Part shown: positions 25,601-35,020 of the stretch, one piece after another | Position numbering within the stretch: the stretch's first letter is position 1 | How the letters are laid out: every line of letters starts with the position of its first letter | Origin: Gammaproteobacteria bacterium | GTDB lineage: Bacteria > Pseudomonadota > Gammaproteobacteria > Poriferisulfidales > Poriferisulfidaceae | Length of the DNA stretch: 39,290 bases | Reading direction: 5' to 3' | Assembly: GCA_026713705.1 (NCBI GenBank) | Contig: JAPONY010000088.1 | Span: 1 to 39,290, forward strand | Position numbers and translations under genes: made by a program | The notes under the pieces: generated by a model | The model's input: only the letters and a program-made list of their open reading frames with translations | The model's database searches: none | What the model was told of the DNA's origin: nothing

Positions 25601-26143
25601 GCCGAGGCCGCGATGGGTTCCAAATACGGCCGGGCATGGAAAGTGTGCACCGCCGGGGTGGTGATGAAGATCGGCTACCCGAGGAACGGCGAGGTGGCGT
25701 TCATCGATCTCGAGGACGACAAGGAGCGGCTGGAGGTCGTCGCGCAGGAGCCGGAGCGGGCGAGGGATTTCGAGGTCGGGGACCTGATGCTGGTGGAGGG
25801 CGAGGTCCGGGTGCAGCCGAAGGCGGAGCGCAACGAGCGTCTGCGGATCCGGGCGAAGCTGCTCTACACGTTGGACCAGATGAGCCGGCAGAGGGCGGAA
25901 CGGGTGGAAATCGTGCTCAACGGTGACAGTGGTCCGGACACGGTGCACGCCATCAAGCAGGTGCTGGCTGATCACCGGGGCGGCTGCGAGGTGAGCGTCC
26001 AGCATACGGGGCAAGGGGGCCGAAGCCGCTGGGTGCTGGACGAAGACTGGAAGGTCTCCGCGGACGAGAACACGCTGCAGGCGTTGAGGGACCTGCCGGG
26101 CGTGGAGTCGGCAAATGTCCTATACTCGCAAATTGATCATTGA
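22676..26143 (+). CDS. dnaE: DNA polymerase III alpha subunit
   Basis: DnaE is the replicative polymerase. The 1155-residue protein (E. coli 1160) has an N-terminal PHP domain (VHLHLHTEYSLDDG), the GPGRGSGAGSLVAY motif, catalytic PDFDIDF near residues 393-399, ASRHAAGVVIAP, LTKFDFLGLRTVTLLD, LYRPGPL and GFNKSHSVAYALLAYQTA. Helix-hairpin-helix, OB-fold and C-terminal tau-binding regions follow. The reading frame is intact. It lies between rnhB and accA, as in E. coli. Confidence 0.98.
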   Translation: MSFVHLHLHTEYSLDDGLVRIEPLMKQVAGLDMPAVALTDRNNLFAAVKFYRAALRYGVKPILGAEIDLEMPVMHDRSARVVLLCQDNDGYRNLCQLLSDRYRRGQDHILRQDLAKHGKGLIVLSGGVAGDLGQAMLAENRRAAKAALEYWKRHFPDRFYLEVTKTDREHEMDFLQFAAECAHLHKLPMVATNDVRFLASEEFEAHEVRVCIRSQNRVNDPDRAREYSKEQHLRSESMMREVFESYPQAIDNAEQIALRCNCQLDLGRTLLPAYPTPEGESMDDYLDRRANEGLTHRLERLEASGQMVGGESDYRQRLEHELGVIHETGFSGYFVIVADFVQWARDNDIPVGPGRGSGAGSLVAYSLAITGLDPLRYGLLFERFLNPERISMPDFDIDFCNRNRDRVIEYVRKRYGEESVAQIITYGTMAAKAAIRDVGRALGAPYNYCDRIARAVPNELGITLEKAYQDSPEFRELVSHPEDTTGAHLYEVALQLEGVVRNASRHAAGVVIAPGALTDYTPLYFEARHPEVAITQFDMKDVETIGLTKFDFLGLRTVTLLDQCLGTVNARLESRGEPALDLDTLPLDDKETYDLLQRAQTMEVFQLESDGMRDLLMRMEPDCFDDLVALVALYRPGPLNSKMDVEYIQCKRNPGRISYLHPDMEPILAPTFGVILYQEQVMQLARELAGYSLGDTDLLRRAMGKKKPEEMAEHAERFQQGAVQHGLAPYEAKKVFDLMKEFAEYGFNKSHSVAYALLAYQTAWFKTHYPDAFMAAAMSSESDDTDKLALLCKEARTLKLTLKGPDVNESDYYFTVPGEGEVRYGLGAIKGVGQGLVARLMEERESAPFTGLEDLCHRLDARDYSERDLRALIHAGALDGFGASRRAMAETAGRIKVQAQRVQLDRSMGQDSLFAQETAAEFCAMPQDEQEYEAVERLTHEFEALGFFFSGHPFLQYQAQMKQMGTQSLSQVRKDAEAAMGSKYGRAWKVCTAGVVMKIGYPRNGEVAFIDLEDDKERLEVVAQEPERARDFEVGDLMLVEGEVRVQPKAERNERLRIRAKLLYTLDQMSRQRAERVEIVLNGDSGPDTVHAIKQVLADHRGGCEVSVQHTGQGGRSRWVLDEDWKVSADENTLQALRDLPGVESANVLYSQIDH

Positions 26144-26155
26144 TGTTCTGACGCC

Positions 26156-27112
26156 ATGAACCCGGATTTTCTAGATTTCGAACAGCCGGTCGCCGAATTG
26201 GAGGCCAAGATCCGCGAGCTCCGCCACATGGGGGCGGAGAGCGACCTGGACCTGGATACCGAGATCGAACGCCTTCAGGGTCGCCGCAAGGTGTTGATCG
26301 AAGACATTTTCTCCAGCCTGTCGGCCTGGCAGGTCACGCAGCTGGCCCGCCATCCGCGGCGGCCCTACACCCGCGACTACCTGCCGCATCTGTTCAGCGA
26401 GTTCCACGAGCTGCACGGCGACCAGGCGTATGCGGACGACCGGGCAATCCTGGCTGGCATGGCGCGCCTGGAGGGCATGCCGGTGATGGTGATCGGGCAC
26501 CAGAAGGGTCGCGACACCAAGGAGAAGCTGGAGCACAACTTCGGCATGCCGCGGCCGGAGGGCTACCGCAAGGCGCGGCGCCTGATGCAGATGGCCGAAC
26601 GGTTCCGGATGCCGGTGATCACGTTCATCGACACGCCGGGCGCTTATCCTGGAATCGGTGCCGAGGAGCGCGGACAGAGCGAAGCCATCGCGCGCAACTT
26701 GGAGGTGATGGCCGAACTGCGGGTCCCGGTGGTGAGCGTCGTGATCGGCGAGGGCGGATCCGGGGGTGCACTGGCGGTCGGGGTCTGCGACCACCTGATG
26801 ATGCTGCAGTACAGCATCTACTCGGTGATTTCACCGGAAGGCTGCTCGTCCATTCTCTGGAAGAGCGCCGACAAAGCGCAGGAGGCCGCCGAAGCGATGG
26901 GGCTGACGTCGAAGCGCCTCAAGGAACTGGAACTGATCGACGAAATCGTGGAGGAGCCGCTGGGCGGCGCACACCGCGACGTGGAGGCGATGTCCGCCGC
27001 CCTGGGGCAGGCGCTGACGAAATGCCTGGCGGAACTCGGGGCGATGGATCCGGTGGTGCTGGTCGAGCGCCGGGAGGAGCGGCTGTTGCAGGTCGGGGTG
27101 TACCAGACGTGA
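26156..27112 (+). CDS. accA: Acetyl-CoA carboxylase carboxyltransferase subunit alpha
   Basis: AccA with AccD transfers the carboxyl group to acetyl-CoA to make malonyl-CoA. The 318-residue protein starts [18 protein letters not shown] and has [58 protein letters not shown] and [14 protein letters not shown]. It begins 12 bases after dnaE. Its stop overlaps the tilS GTG by 4 bases. Confidence 0.97.
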   Translation: MNPDFLDFEQPVAELEAKIRELRHMGAESDLDLDTEIERLQGRRKVLIEDIFSSLSAWQVTQLARHPRRPYTRDYLPHLFSEFHELHGDQAYADDRAILAGMARLEGMPVMVIGHQKGRDTKEKLEHNFGMPRPEGYRKARRLMQMAERFRMPVITFIDTPGAYPGIGAEERGQSEAIARNLEVMAELRVPVVSVVIGEGGSGGALAVGVCDHLMMLQYSIYSVISPEGCSSILWKSADKAQEAAEAMGLTSKRLKELELIDEIVEEPLGGAHRDVEAMSAALGQALTKCLAELGAMDPVVLVERREERLLQVGVYQT

Positions 27113-28374
27113 CGTCGCCGACGTTTTCCATCCCGCAGGCCCTGGAGGCGCTGCCGGAGACCTGCCCCGGGGTGCGCGCCTGGGTCGTGGCGTACAGCGG
27201 GGGCGTGGACTCCACCGTGTTGCTGCACGGCATGCGTGCGTTCGCGGCGCAGCGCGGCGACGAGCTGCGGGCGGTGCACGTCAACCATGGGCTGCAGCCG
27301 GCGGCCGAGGATTTTGAGCGGCACTGCGCGAAGGTCTGCCGCGAGTGGGACATTCCGCTGGAACGAATGCATCGAGAGGGGGAGCCGGAGCCCGGGCTGG
27401 GCCCGGAGGCGCAGGCGCGCGAGATCCGCTATCGGGCACTGCAGCCGCATGCGCGGGCCGATACGGCGGTTTTGCTGGCGCACAATCGGGACGATCAGGC
27501 GGAGACGCTGCTGCTGCAACTGTTGCGCGGCTCGGGCGTGGCCGGGACTGCCGCCATGCCGCCTTGCCGGGACTGGGGCGAGGGGAAGCTCGTACGGCCG
27601 CTGCTGGACGTACCGCGCGGGGAGATCGAGGATTACGCCCGTGCGCACCGGCTGGAGTTCGTGGAGGACCCGAGCAATCTCGATCTCGAAATCGAGCGAA
27701 ACTTCCTGCGCCACGAGATGCTGCCCTTGCTGGAGGCGCGTTGGCCTTCGGTCTCGCGCACGCTGGCCCGTTCGGCCCGGCATCATGCGCATGCAGCGCG
27801 CCTGCTGCACGAGCGTGCCGAGGAGGACTTGGGCGCTGAGGACACGATCCCGGTGGAATTCCTGGCATCGCTTTCCGATGATCGGCAGGTCAACCTGGTG
27901 CGGTTCTGGATCGCGCGACAGGGGTTTGCGGTTCCGGGCGAGCGGCGGCTTCGGCAGTGGCTTCACACCGTCCATGCCGCAGGCGCCGACCGGGTGCCCG
28001 GGGATGTTTTCGAAGGGTATCGGATGTACCGCTGGCGCGGCCGCCTGCATCTGGTGCCGCAGCTGCCGGCCCTGCCGGAAGAAGCATGCTGGCGTTGGCG
28101 CCGAGGGGAAGCCCTGGCGCTGCCGGAGCTGGAGATGGATTTACGCTGGGAGTCGCTGCAGGAGCAACTGGGCGAGGAGGTCGGGACGGATCTCGAGGTG
28201 CGGCTGCGTACGGGCGGGGAACGCTGCCGGCCCGAAGGCCGGCAGCATCGCCACGCATTGAAGAAGCTGCTACAGGAAGCGGGGGTTCCGCCGTGGCGCC
28301 GTGGTCGAATCCCGCTGGTCTACCAGCACGCGAAGCTCCGGCTGGTATGGGGGCATTTCGCGTGCCGGCCGTAG
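27109..28374 (+). CDS. tilS: tRNA(Ile)-lysidine synthetase
   Basis: TilS attaches lysine to C34 of tRNA-Ile2 so that it reads AUA. The 421-residue protein has the PP-loop [12 protein letters not shown] near residue 30, [42 protein letters not shown] and [12 protein letters not shown], then the C-terminal domain ending [20 protein letters not shown]. The GTG start overlaps the accA stop. The gene converges on the small minus-strand gene at 28391 with only 16 bases between. Confidence 0.94.
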   Translation: MTSPTFSIPQALEALPETCPGVRAWVVAYSGGVDSTVLLHGMRAFAAQRGDELRAVHVNHGLQPAAEDFERHCAKVCREWDIPLERMHREGEPEPGLGPEAQAREIRYRALQPHARADTAVLLAHNRDDQAETLLLQLLRGSGVAGTAAMPPCRDWGEGKLVRPLLDVPRGEIEDYARAHRLEFVEDPSNLDLEIERNFLRHEMLPLLEARWPSVSRTLARSARHHAHAARLLHERAEEDLGAEDTIPVEFLASLSDDRQVNLVRFWIARQGFAVPGERRLRQWLHTVHAAGADRVPGDVFEGYRMYRWRGRLHLVPQLPALPEEACWRWRRGEALALPELEMDLRWESLQEQLGEEVGTDLEVRLRTGGERCRPEGRQHRHALKKLLQEAGVPPWRRGRIPLVYQHAKLRLVWGHFACRP

Positions 28375-28390
28375 CCGCATCGGCTCGGGT

Positions 28391-28573
28391 CTACTTGCTG
28401 GAGATCCCGAATATTTTGTAGACTGGGCAATTGCCGACCAGCCCGGTAATCAGCGGGATCAATCCCAACCAAGCCCACCAAGCCATGCCGTACATTTCCA
28501 GTCCAACGTAGAGAATCACGACCCCGGCAATCACCCGGATGACGCGCTCCACGATGTGTACATTAATTGCCAT
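28391..28573 (-). CDS. DUF2892-type small inner-membrane protein
   Basis: The 60-residue protein begins INVHIVERVIRVIAGVVIL, has two hydrophobic helices (WWAWLGLIPLITGLVG) and ends NCPVYKIFGI. This is the DUF2892/YgaP membrane-domain pattern with its conserved Cys-Pro-x-Tyr. In YgaP the domain anchors a rhodanese; here it stands alone and the role is unknown. A GGAGGAAAC ribosome site before ATG 28573 decides the start. Confidence 0.8.
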   Translation of the reverse strand: MAINVHIVERVIRVIAGVVILYVGLEMYGMAWWAWLGLIPLITGLVGNCPVYKIFGISSK

Positions 28574-28722
28574 GATGTTTCCTCCTCGGGCATTGTTCTG
28601 ATGCCCGCCATGCGAACCTACCGTCAGTATACTCTTGGACGAATTCTTTGCGGAGAGGTTCCTTCTCAAACTCCCTCTGTGGTAACCTGTATTCCCGTCC
28701 TGAGTGCGTCGAGGCGAGGATC

Positions 28723-30336
28723 GTGACGCGGTTTGTCTTTATAACGGGCGGGGTTGTTTCTTCTCTAGGAAAGGGGATTTCCGCCGCTTCGCTGGGCGCG
28801 TTGCTGGAGGCGCGAGGTCTGGCCGTCTCCATGATCAAGCTGGACCCCTACATCAATGTCGATCCCGGCACGATGAGCCCGTTCCAGCATGGCGAAGTAT
28901 TCGTCACCGCCGACGGTGCGGAGACCGACCTGGACCTCGGGCACTACGAGCGTTTCGTGGATTTCCGGGCCAGCAAGGCGAGCAACTGGACCACCGGGCA
29001 GATCTACGAGCGGGTGATCGCCCGCGAGCGTCGCGGCGAATACCTGGGCGCCACCGTGCAGGTCATCCCGCACATCACCGACGAGATCAAGCGTTGCGTG
29101 GGCGTGGGCGCGGCCGACGCGGACATCTGCATCGTCGAGATCGGGGGCACGGTCGGCGACATCGAATCCCTGCCGTTCATCGAGGCGATCCGGCAGATGG
29201 GCGGGGAACTGGGGCCGTCCCATGCGGCCTTCCTCCACCTGACCCTGGTGCCGTACATCAAGGTCTCGGGTGAAATTAAGACGAAACCGACCCAGCACTC
29301 GGTCAAGGAGTTGCGCTCAATCGGCATCCAGCCCGATATTCTGCTGTGCCGGACCGATATGCCGATCCCGGAGGATCAGCGTAAAAAGATCGCCCTGTTC
29401 ACCAACGTGGCGGAGACCTCCGTCATCGAAGTTGTCAACCAGGACGACATCCACTCCATCCCGCTGGCCCTGCACGAGCAAGACCTCGACGACATCGTGG
29501 TCGCGCAGTTCGGTCTGGACGTCCCCGAGGCGGACCTGTCGCAGTGGCGAGCGGTGGTGGCCGCGCGCAAAGCGCAGAAGGAGAGCGTGGTGGTGGCCAT
29601 GGTGGGCAAGTACGTGGACCTGACCGAATCGTACAAATCCCTGAACGAGGCCCTGCAGCATGCCGGCCTGCACAACCAGGTGCGGGTCGAGATCCGCTAT
29701 GTGGATTCCGAGCAGATTGAACAGGAGGGCACGGCTCCGCTGGAGGGCGCCGACGTGGTGCTGGTGCCTGGCGGCTTCGGCGAGCGGGGCATCGAGGGCA
29801 AGATCATGGCGGTGCGTTATGCCCGCGAGAACCGCATTCCGTACCTCGGCATCTGCCTCGGCATGCAGGTCGCGGTGATCGAGTATGCGCGCGACTGCCT
29901 GGGCCTGGAAGGGGCGCACAGCACCGAATTCGACAAGGATACCCCGCATCCGGTGGTTGCTTTGATTACCGAGTGGATGGATCGGGAGGGCGAGATGGAG
30001 ATGCGCAATGCGCATTCCGACCTGGGCGGCACCATGCGCCTGGGAGAACAGCCCTGCCAGTTGGAGGAGGGCAGCCGCCTGCGCCAGATTTACGAGTCCA
30101 ACCTGATCCACGAACGCCACCGCCACCGCTACGAGATCAACAACAACTACCTGGAGCAGTTGACCGGAAACGGCATGCAGGTGGTGGGCCGATCGCACGA
30201 CGACCGGCTGGTCGAAGCCGTGGAGCTGACCGACCATCCCTGGTTCATCGGCTGCCAGTTCCACCCTGAATTCACCTCCACACCGCTCCGGGGCCATCCG
30301 CTGTTCAACAGCCTGATCCGGGCTGCCCGTTCCTGA
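28723..30336 (+). CDS. pyrG: CTP synthase
   Basis: PyrG aminates UTP to CTP with glutamine and ATP. The 537-residue protein has the synthase N-terminus [52 protein letters not shown] and [19 protein letters not shown]. The class I glutaminase domain follows with [11 protein letters not shown], the nucleophile Cys near residue 378 in [12 protein letters not shown], and QFHPEF at the end. I chose GTG 28723 because the family begins directly before the TRFVFITGG segment. kdsA starts 2 bases after the stop. Confidence 0.97.
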   Translation: MTRFVFITGGVVSSLGKGISAASLGALLEARGLAVSMIKLDPYINVDPGTMSPFQHGEVFVTADGAETDLDLGHYERFVDFRASKASNWTTGQIYERVIARERRGEYLGATVQVIPHITDEIKRCVGVGAADADICIVEIGGTVGDIESLPFIEAIRQMGGELGPSHAAFLHLTLVPYIKVSGEIKTKPTQHSVKELRSIGIQPDILLCRTDMPIPEDQRKKIALFTNVAETSVIEVVNQDDIHSIPLALHEQDLDDIVVAQFGLDVPEADLSQWRAVVAARKAQKESVVVAMVGKYVDLTESYKSLNEALQHAGLHNQVRVEIRYVDSEQIEQEGTAPLEGADVVLVPGGFGERGIEGKIMAVRYARENRIPYLGICLGMQVAVIEYARDCLGLEGAHSTEFDKDTPHPVVALITEWMDREGEMEMRNAHSDLGGTMRLGEQPCQLEEGSRLRQIYESNLIHERHRHRYEINNNYLEQLTGNGMQVVGRSHDDRLVEAVELTDHPWFIGCQFHPEFTSTPLRGHPLFNSLIRAARS

Positions 30337-30337
30337 C

Positions 30338-31165
30338 ATGCACGAATTCTGTGATTTCCAGGCGGGAGTCCGCCAGCCGCTGTTCCTGATCGCCGGGCCG
30401 TGCGTCATCGAAAGCGAGGCCCTGGTGATGCAGGTGGCCGGGCATCTGGCCGAGGCCACCGGGCGGTTCGGCATGCGCTACGTGTTCAAGGCGTCCTTCG
30501 ACAAGGCCAACCGCACCAGCGGCGGCAGTTTCCGCGGCCCGGGCATGGAGGAAGGGCTGCGCATCCTGGAGCAGGTGCGCACGCAGCTTGGGGTCCCGGT
30601 GATCACGGACGTTCACGAAGACACGCCGGTCGACGAGGTGGCGGCGGTGGTGGACGTGCTGCAGACGCCGGCATTCCTGTGCCGACAGACCAACTACATC
30701 ACCCGGGTAGCCGCCGCAGGCCGCCCGGTCAATCTCAAGAAAGGCCAGTTCCTGTCTCCCTGGGAGATGGGGCAGGTGGTGGACAAGGCGCGCGCGGCCG
30801 GCAACGAGCGCCTGCTGGTGTGCGAACGCGGCGCGAGCTTCGGCTACAACAACCTGGTGTCCGACATGCGTGCGCTGGCGGTCCTGCGCGAAACCGGTTG
30901 CCCGGTCGTGTTCGACGCCACGCACTCGGTGCAGTTGCCGGGCGCGGGCGGGAGTGCTTCCAGCGGGCAGCGGGAATTCGTCCCGACGCTGGCCCGGGCG
31001 GCAGTAGGCGTTGGCGTGGCCGGAGTGTTCATGGAGACCCATCCCGACCCCGACCAGGCCCTGAGCGACGGAGCGAACGCCTGGCCCCTGGCCGACATGG
31101 TGCCGTTGCTCGAAACTCTTCTGGAGCTTGACGAGGTCGCCAAGCGAAACCTGCCGGCAGACTGA
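30338..31165 (+). CDS. kdsA: 3-deoxy-8-phosphooctulonate synthase, metal-dependent type
   Basis: KdsA condenses arabinose 5-phosphate with PEP to Kdo8P for the LPS inner core. The 275-residue protein has [65 protein letters not shown] and [10 protein letters not shown]. The N-terminal motif is [10 protein letters not shown] with Cys22, as in metal-dependent enzymes such as Aquifex; E. coli KdsA, which needs no metal, has Asn there. His, Glu and Asp ligands are also present ([20 protein letters not shown]). It is coupled to pyrG. The usual next gene eno is absent; mgtE converges instead. Confidence 0.96.
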   Translation: MHEFCDFQAGVRQPLFLIAGPCVIESEALVMQVAGHLAEATGRFGMRYVFKASFDKANRTSGGSFRGPGMEEGLRILEQVRTQLGVPVITDVHEDTPVDEVAAVVDVLQTPAFLCRQTNYITRVAAAGRPVNLKKGQFLSPWEMGQVVDKARAAGNERLLVCERGASFGYNNLVSDMRALAVLRETGCPVVFDATHSVQLPGAGGSASSGQREFVPTLARAAVGVGVAGVFMETHPDPDQALSDGANAWPLADMVPLLETLLELDEVAKRNLPAD

Positions 31166-31175
31166 GCCGGCCTTC

Positions 31176-32558
31176 CTACAGCAGCAGCGCGGTCCCCAGG
31201 GCGAGGAACGCCACGAATCCCACCACGTCGGTCACGGTCGTCAGGATCACGCCGCCGGCCAGTGCCGGGTCGATGTGCAGGCGCTGCAGGGCGGGGGGCA
31301 GCAGCACGCCGGCCAGGGCGGCGAAGGCCATGTTGGCGATCAACGCCAGCGCGATGACCGCGCCGATCATCCAGGTGTCGAACCACAGCCCGGCGACCAG
31401 CGCGACCACGCCGCACCAGATCAGGCTGTTGAGCAGCCCGACGCCGAGTTCCTTGAACAGCAGGGCGCGCATGTTCTGGGCGCTGACCTGGCCGAGGGCC
31501 ATGCCGCGGATGACCAGGACCAGGGTCTGGCTGCCGGCGATGCCGCCCATGCTGGCGACGATGGGCATCAGCACGGCCAGGGCCACCACGCGCTCCAGGG
31601 TGTCCTGGAACAGCCCGATGGCGGCCGCGGCGATGAACGCCGTGACCAGGTTGACGCCGAGCCAGACCGCGCGTCGCCGCGAGGCAGACAGCACCGAGTC
31701 GAACAGGTCTTCGTCCTCGCTCAGCCCGACGTAACTGTGTAGAACCTCCACGCCCTCGTCGCGGATGACGTCCACCACGTCGTCCACCGTGATTCGCCCG
31801 AGCAGCAGGTTGTTCTCGTCGACCACGGCCGCCGACACCAGGTCGCGGTCCTCGAAAATGGCCGCCACCGTGCTGTCCGGCATGTTTGCCGGGATCGGCG
31901 GCAGTTCGGGTTCCATCACCTCGCCGACCAGGGTGTCCGGGTCGTGCAGCAGCAGCGCGGAGATCGGCAGCACGCCGAGGTAGTGCTCGAACCGGTCCAC
32001 CACCATCAGCACGTCGGTGTGGCTCGGGATGCTGTCGTGCCGGCGCAGGTAGCGCAGGACCACTTCCAGTTCGACGTCTGCGCGCACCGTGATCACGCTG
32101 GTGTCCATCAGGCCGCCGGCGGTGTCCTCGTCGTAGGTCAGCACGGCTTCCAGCCGGGACCGGTACTGCTGGTCCATGTCGTTGAGGATCTGCGAGCTGA
32201 CGGCCTCGGGGAGGTCGACCAGCAAGTCCGCCAGGTCGTCGATGTCCAGGCCCTCGGTCGCGCTGACCAGGGCGTCCGAGTCCATTTCGTTGATCAGGGA
32301 GGCGCGGACCTCATCGCCGACCTCGAGCAGCACCTCGCCGTCGTGTTCGTGGTCCAGCATGCCCCAGACGATGAAGCGCTGGGCGCGCGGCAGGGATTCC
32401 AGCAGCTGCGCGACCTCCGCCGGGTGCAGCGCCCGCAGCATCTGGCGGACCGACTGCATGGTGCCGGATTTCATGGCCTGGGCCAGCGCCGTGACCTGTG
32501 CGCTCGGCGTCTGCACGGGCGGCTGCGTGGACGGCTGGGCGGGGGCGGGAGTCGTCAT
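31176..32558 (-). CDS. mgtE: MgtE-type magnesium transporter
   Basis: MgtE is a Mg2+-gated Mg2+ channel of the inner membrane. The 460-residue protein has a Pro/Gln-rich disordered start (residues 1-20), the N domain with LHPAEVAQLLESLP, a tandem CBS pair (TAGGLMDTSVITVRAD; VVDENNLLLGRITVDDVVDV) and five TM helices from about residue 295. These carry the signatures MPIVASMGGIAGSQTL and the C-terminal AGGVILTTVTDVVGF. It is the last gene of the hpf-ptsN-rapZ-PTS unit, 52 bases behind EI. Confidence 0.95.
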   Translation of the reverse strand: MTTPAPAQPSTQPPVQTPSAQVTALAQAMKSGTMQSVRQMLRALHPAEVAQLLESLPRAQRFIVWGMLDHEHDGEVLLEVGDEVRASLINEMDSDALVSATEGLDIDDLADLLVDLPEAVSSQILNDMDQQYRSRLEAVLTYDEDTAGGLMDTSVITVRADVELEVVLRYLRRHDSIPSHTDVLMVVDRFEHYLGVLPISALLLHDPDTLVGEVMEPELPPIPANMPDSTVAAIFEDRDLVSAAVVDENNLLLGRITVDDVVDVIRDEGVEVLHSYVGLSEDEDLFDSVLSASRRRAVWLGVNLVTAFIAAAAIGLFQDTLERVVALAVLMPIVASMGGIAGSQTLVLVIRGMALGQVSAQNMRALLFKELGVGLLNSLIWCGVVALVAGLWFDTWMIGAVIALALIANMAFAALAGVLLPPALQRLHIDPALAGGVILTTVTDVVGFVAFLALGTALLL

Positions 32559-32610
32559 GGGCGGAAGTCAGGGCTTGAGAAGTCCTGGTCCTGCGTGATG
32601 GACCGGCGGA

Positions 32611-34350
32611 TCAGGTCTTCGCCAGCGCTTCGACCATGTCGCGGATCCGTTCCGGCTGCGTGCAGGCCAGGATTTCCTGGCACTGTTTCTGCAGCTCCTT
32701 GGACGAAGCGTGGTTGATGATTTGCTTGATTTCGAGCAGGGAGCCCGGATGCATGCTGAACTCGCGCAGGCCGAGCCCCACGAGCAGCCGGGTCAGGCGC
32801 GGATTACTGGCCATCTCGCCGCACATGCCGACCGGCTTCCCGGCTTCCCGGCCCGCCCGGATCGTGTGGTGAATCAGGAACAGCACGGCAGGGTGCAGCG
32901 GATCGAACAGATAGTGCACCTGGTCGTCCACCCGGTCGATGGCCAGCGTGTACTGGATCAGGTCGTTGGTGCCGATCGACAGGAAGTCCAGGTGGCGCGC
33001 GAAGACGCCGGCGGAGATGGCGGCGGCCGGCACTTCGATCATGCCGCCGATCTTGAGTTCCGGGTCGTACGGGACGCCTTCGTCCTCAAGCTCCTTCATG
33101 CAGTCGCGGATCAGCGCCAGGCTCTGCATCAGTTCGGAGTTATTGGTGAGCATGGGCAGCATGACGTGGACGGGCCCGTGCGCGGAGGCACGCAGGATCG
33201 CGCGCAGCTGCGCCAGGAACACCGGCTTGTTCTGCAGGGAACGCCGGATGGCGCGCAGGCCCAGGGCCGGGTTCGGCGCGATCGCACCCTCGTAGTCCGG
33301 GTCGAATTCCTTGTCCGCGCCCAGGTCCAGGGTGCGAATGGTCAGCGGCTTGCCGTCCAGGGCCAGGACCAGGTCGCGGTAGACCTCGTACTGTTCGTCG
33401 GCACTGGCTCCTTCGGGGCGGTCGAGGTAGAAGAACTCGGTGCGGTACAGCCCGACGCCTTCCGCCTGGACCTCGTGGACGCGGGGAATCTCTTCGATCA
33501 GGTCGATGTTGCATTTCAGCGTGACGGACTCCTTGTCGCGCGTGATCGTCGGCTTGTCGCGCAGCGCCATCAGCTTTTCCTCGCGCTCCTGCTCCACGCG
33601 CTGGTGCTCCCGGTACTGGTCGACCAGCCAGTTCGCGTCTTCGGCGCACAGGATGGTGCCGCCGTGCCCGTCGACCAGCACGAGTTCGCCGTCCTCCAGC
33701 AGCATGCCCGCATCGTGCAGGCCGACCACGGCCGGGATCTGCAGGCTACGTGCCAGGATCGCGGTGTGCGACATGGAACTGCCGAACTGGGTGACGAAGG
33801 CGGCGACGTTCTGGTGCTGGATCAGCACGGTGTCGGCCGGGGTGAGGTCGTCGGCGACCACGATGCGGCCGGTCAGGTCGCGTTCCTGGACTCCGCCCCC
33901 GCCCGAGTCGGTCAGGGTCAGGTTTTCCTGCACCTTGCGGATGACGTGCTGCACGTCGTTCTTGCGCGTGCGCAGGTAGGCGTCCTCCATGCTCTCGAAC
34001 ACGGCGACCAGCTGTTCCATGGTGTCCTGCAGCGCCCACTCGGCGTTGTAGTGCTGGTTGCGGATGATCTCGGTGGGCGTGTCCACCAGCATGGCGTCGT
34101 CCAGCATCAGCAGGTGGGCGTCGAGGAAGCTGGTCACTTCCTGGCGCATGTTTTCGGGCACCATGTCGCGCACTTCGCGCAGCTGCTTGCGGGCTTCCTC
34201 CAGCGCCTCGTTCAGGCGCTCGACCTCGGACTCGATCTCCTCCGGCTCCAGGGTGCGTTTCGCAATGGTGGTGTCACCGCGCTTGAGCACATGAATCCAG
34301 CCCTGGGTGATGCCCCGGGAGACCCCGATGCCGTTGATGATCATGGGCAT
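32611..34350 (-). CDS. ptsI: Phosphoenolpyruvate-protein phosphotransferase (PTS enzyme I)
   Basis: Enzyme I takes phosphate from PEP and passes it to HPr. The 579-residue protein has the phospho-histidine at His195 (SSMSHTAILARS), IEEIPRVHEVQAEGVGLYRT, DLGADKEFDP, ALGLRAIRRSL, MLPMLTN, IGGMIEVPAAA, FLSIGTNDLIQYTLA and VGMCGEMASNP. It lacks the GAF domain that marks PtsP, so it is EI proper. It overlaps the HPr gene (starts at 34350 or 34344; the latter gives an ATGA overlap). No sugar permease is nearby, so it most likely serves a regulatory phosphorelay. Confidence 0.95.
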   Translation of the reverse strand: MPMIINGIGVSRGITQGWIHVLKRGDTTIAKRTLEPEEIESEVERLNEALEEARKQLREVRDMVPENMRQEVTSFLDAHLLMLDDAMLVDTPTEIIRNQHYNAEWALQDTMEQLVAVFESMEDAYLRTRKNDVQHVIRKVQENLTLTDSGGGGVQERDLTGRIVVADDLTPADTVLIQHQNVAAFVTQFGSSMSHTAILARSLQIPAVVGLHDAGMLLEDGELVLVDGHGGTILCAEDANWLVDQYREHQRVEQEREEKLMALRDKPTITRDKESVTLKCNIDLIEEIPRVHEVQAEGVGLYRTEFFYLDRPEGASADEQYEVYRDLVLALDGKPLTIRTLDLGADKEFDPDYEGAIAPNPALGLRAIRRSLQNKPVFLAQLRAILRASAHGPVHVMLPMLTNNSELMQSLALIRDCMKELEDEGVPYDPELKIGGMIEVPAAAISAGVFARHLDFLSIGTNDLIQYTLAIDRVDDQVHYLFDPLHPAVLFLIHHTIRAGREAGKPVGMCGEMASNPRLTRLLVGLGLREFSMHPGSLLEIKQIINHASSKELQKQCQEILACTQPERIRDMVEALAKT

Positions 34351-34622
34351 GGTTCAGCGCCTTCTCCAAATCCGCTTTCGAACAATGCCAGCAGGGCCTG
34401 CATGGCCTCTTCCTCGTCCGGGCCGCTGGTGAACAGCCGCACCGGGGTGCCGTGGGTGGCCGCCAGCATCATGATGCTCATGATGCTCTTGGCGTTGGCC
34501 CGCTTGCCTTCCTTCTCGATTTCCATCTGCGCCTGGTACTGGCTCGCTTCGCTGACCAGCTTGGCGGCGGCCCGCGCGTGCAGCCCGAGCTTGTTGACGA
34601 CGGTGGCGTTTTTCTCGATCAT
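34341..34622 (-). CDS. ptsH: HPr phosphocarrier protein
   Basis: HPr relays phosphate from EI to EIIA proteins. The 93-residue protein has the active His15 in KLGLHARAAAKLV, and Ser46 within ANAKSIMSIMMLAA, the site that HPr kinase phosphorylates in bacteria that have one. No hprK is in the window. A tail of about eight residues extends past the usual end. The start overlaps the EIIA stop by four bases (ATGA). It could equally be called NPr. Confidence 0.93.
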   Translation of the reverse strand: MIEKNATVVNKLGLHARAAAKLVSEASQYQAQMEIEKEGKRANAKSIMSIMMLAATHGTPVRLFTSGPDEEEAMQALLALFESGFGEGAEPCP

Positions 34623-35020
34623 TCGGACTCTCCCGCTTCTATGATGATGCCGATGCGGCCGTTGGTGGCCAGGCTTTCGGCCAATTGACTTCGACTGCGC
34701 TGCTGCAGGTTGAACAGCTTCACGACCATCGGCAGGTTGATGCCGGAGACGAGCGTGGCTTCCGGATACTCGTTCATCAGCTTCTTCGCCAGGTTGTACG
34801 GCGTGGCGCCGTACAGGTCGGACAGGATCAGCAGGCCGTCCTTGCAGTCCAGCGAGGCGCAGATGTCTTGGAGTTCGGACAGCGCCGTGTCCAGGTCGCA
34901 GTCCTCGATGATTCCGTAGCAGGCGAGGTTCTCCGGCGGTCGCGCGAAGATTCGCGAAGCGATGTCCACCAGCTGCTGGCCCAGCTGGTGGTGCGTGATC
35001 GTCAGCATGCCGACACTCAT
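34619..35020 (-). CDS. PTS EIIA component, mannose/fructose family (regulatory type)
   Basis: The 133-residue protein has the EIIA-Man fold: MLTITHHQLGQQLVDIA with the phospho-histidine His10, LLILSDLYGATPYNLAKKL and the ATLVSGINLPMVVKL segment. Single-domain EIIA-Man proteins coded next to HPr, EI and RapZ in proteobacteria without IIBCD partners are thought to be regulatory. ATG 35020 overlaps the rapZ stop (ATGA), and its own stop overlaps the HPr start. Confidence 0.92.
   Translation of the reverse strand: MSVGMLTITHHQLGQQLVDIASRIFARPPENLACYGIIEDCDLDTALSELQDICASLDCKDGLLILSDLYGATPYNLAKKLMNEYPEATLVSGINLPMVVKLFNLQQRSRSQLAESLATNGRIGIIIEAGESE

Noticed and set aside
22637-26014. An 1125-codon open frame antisense to dnaE
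   Set aside because: dnaE is unmistakable on the plus strand. The antisense frame is Leu/Arg/His/Gln-rich, lacks domains and follows from codon bias.
32710-34644. A 644-codon open frame antisense to EI and HPr
   Set aside because: Same cause: it runs across two real genes and shows only biased composition.
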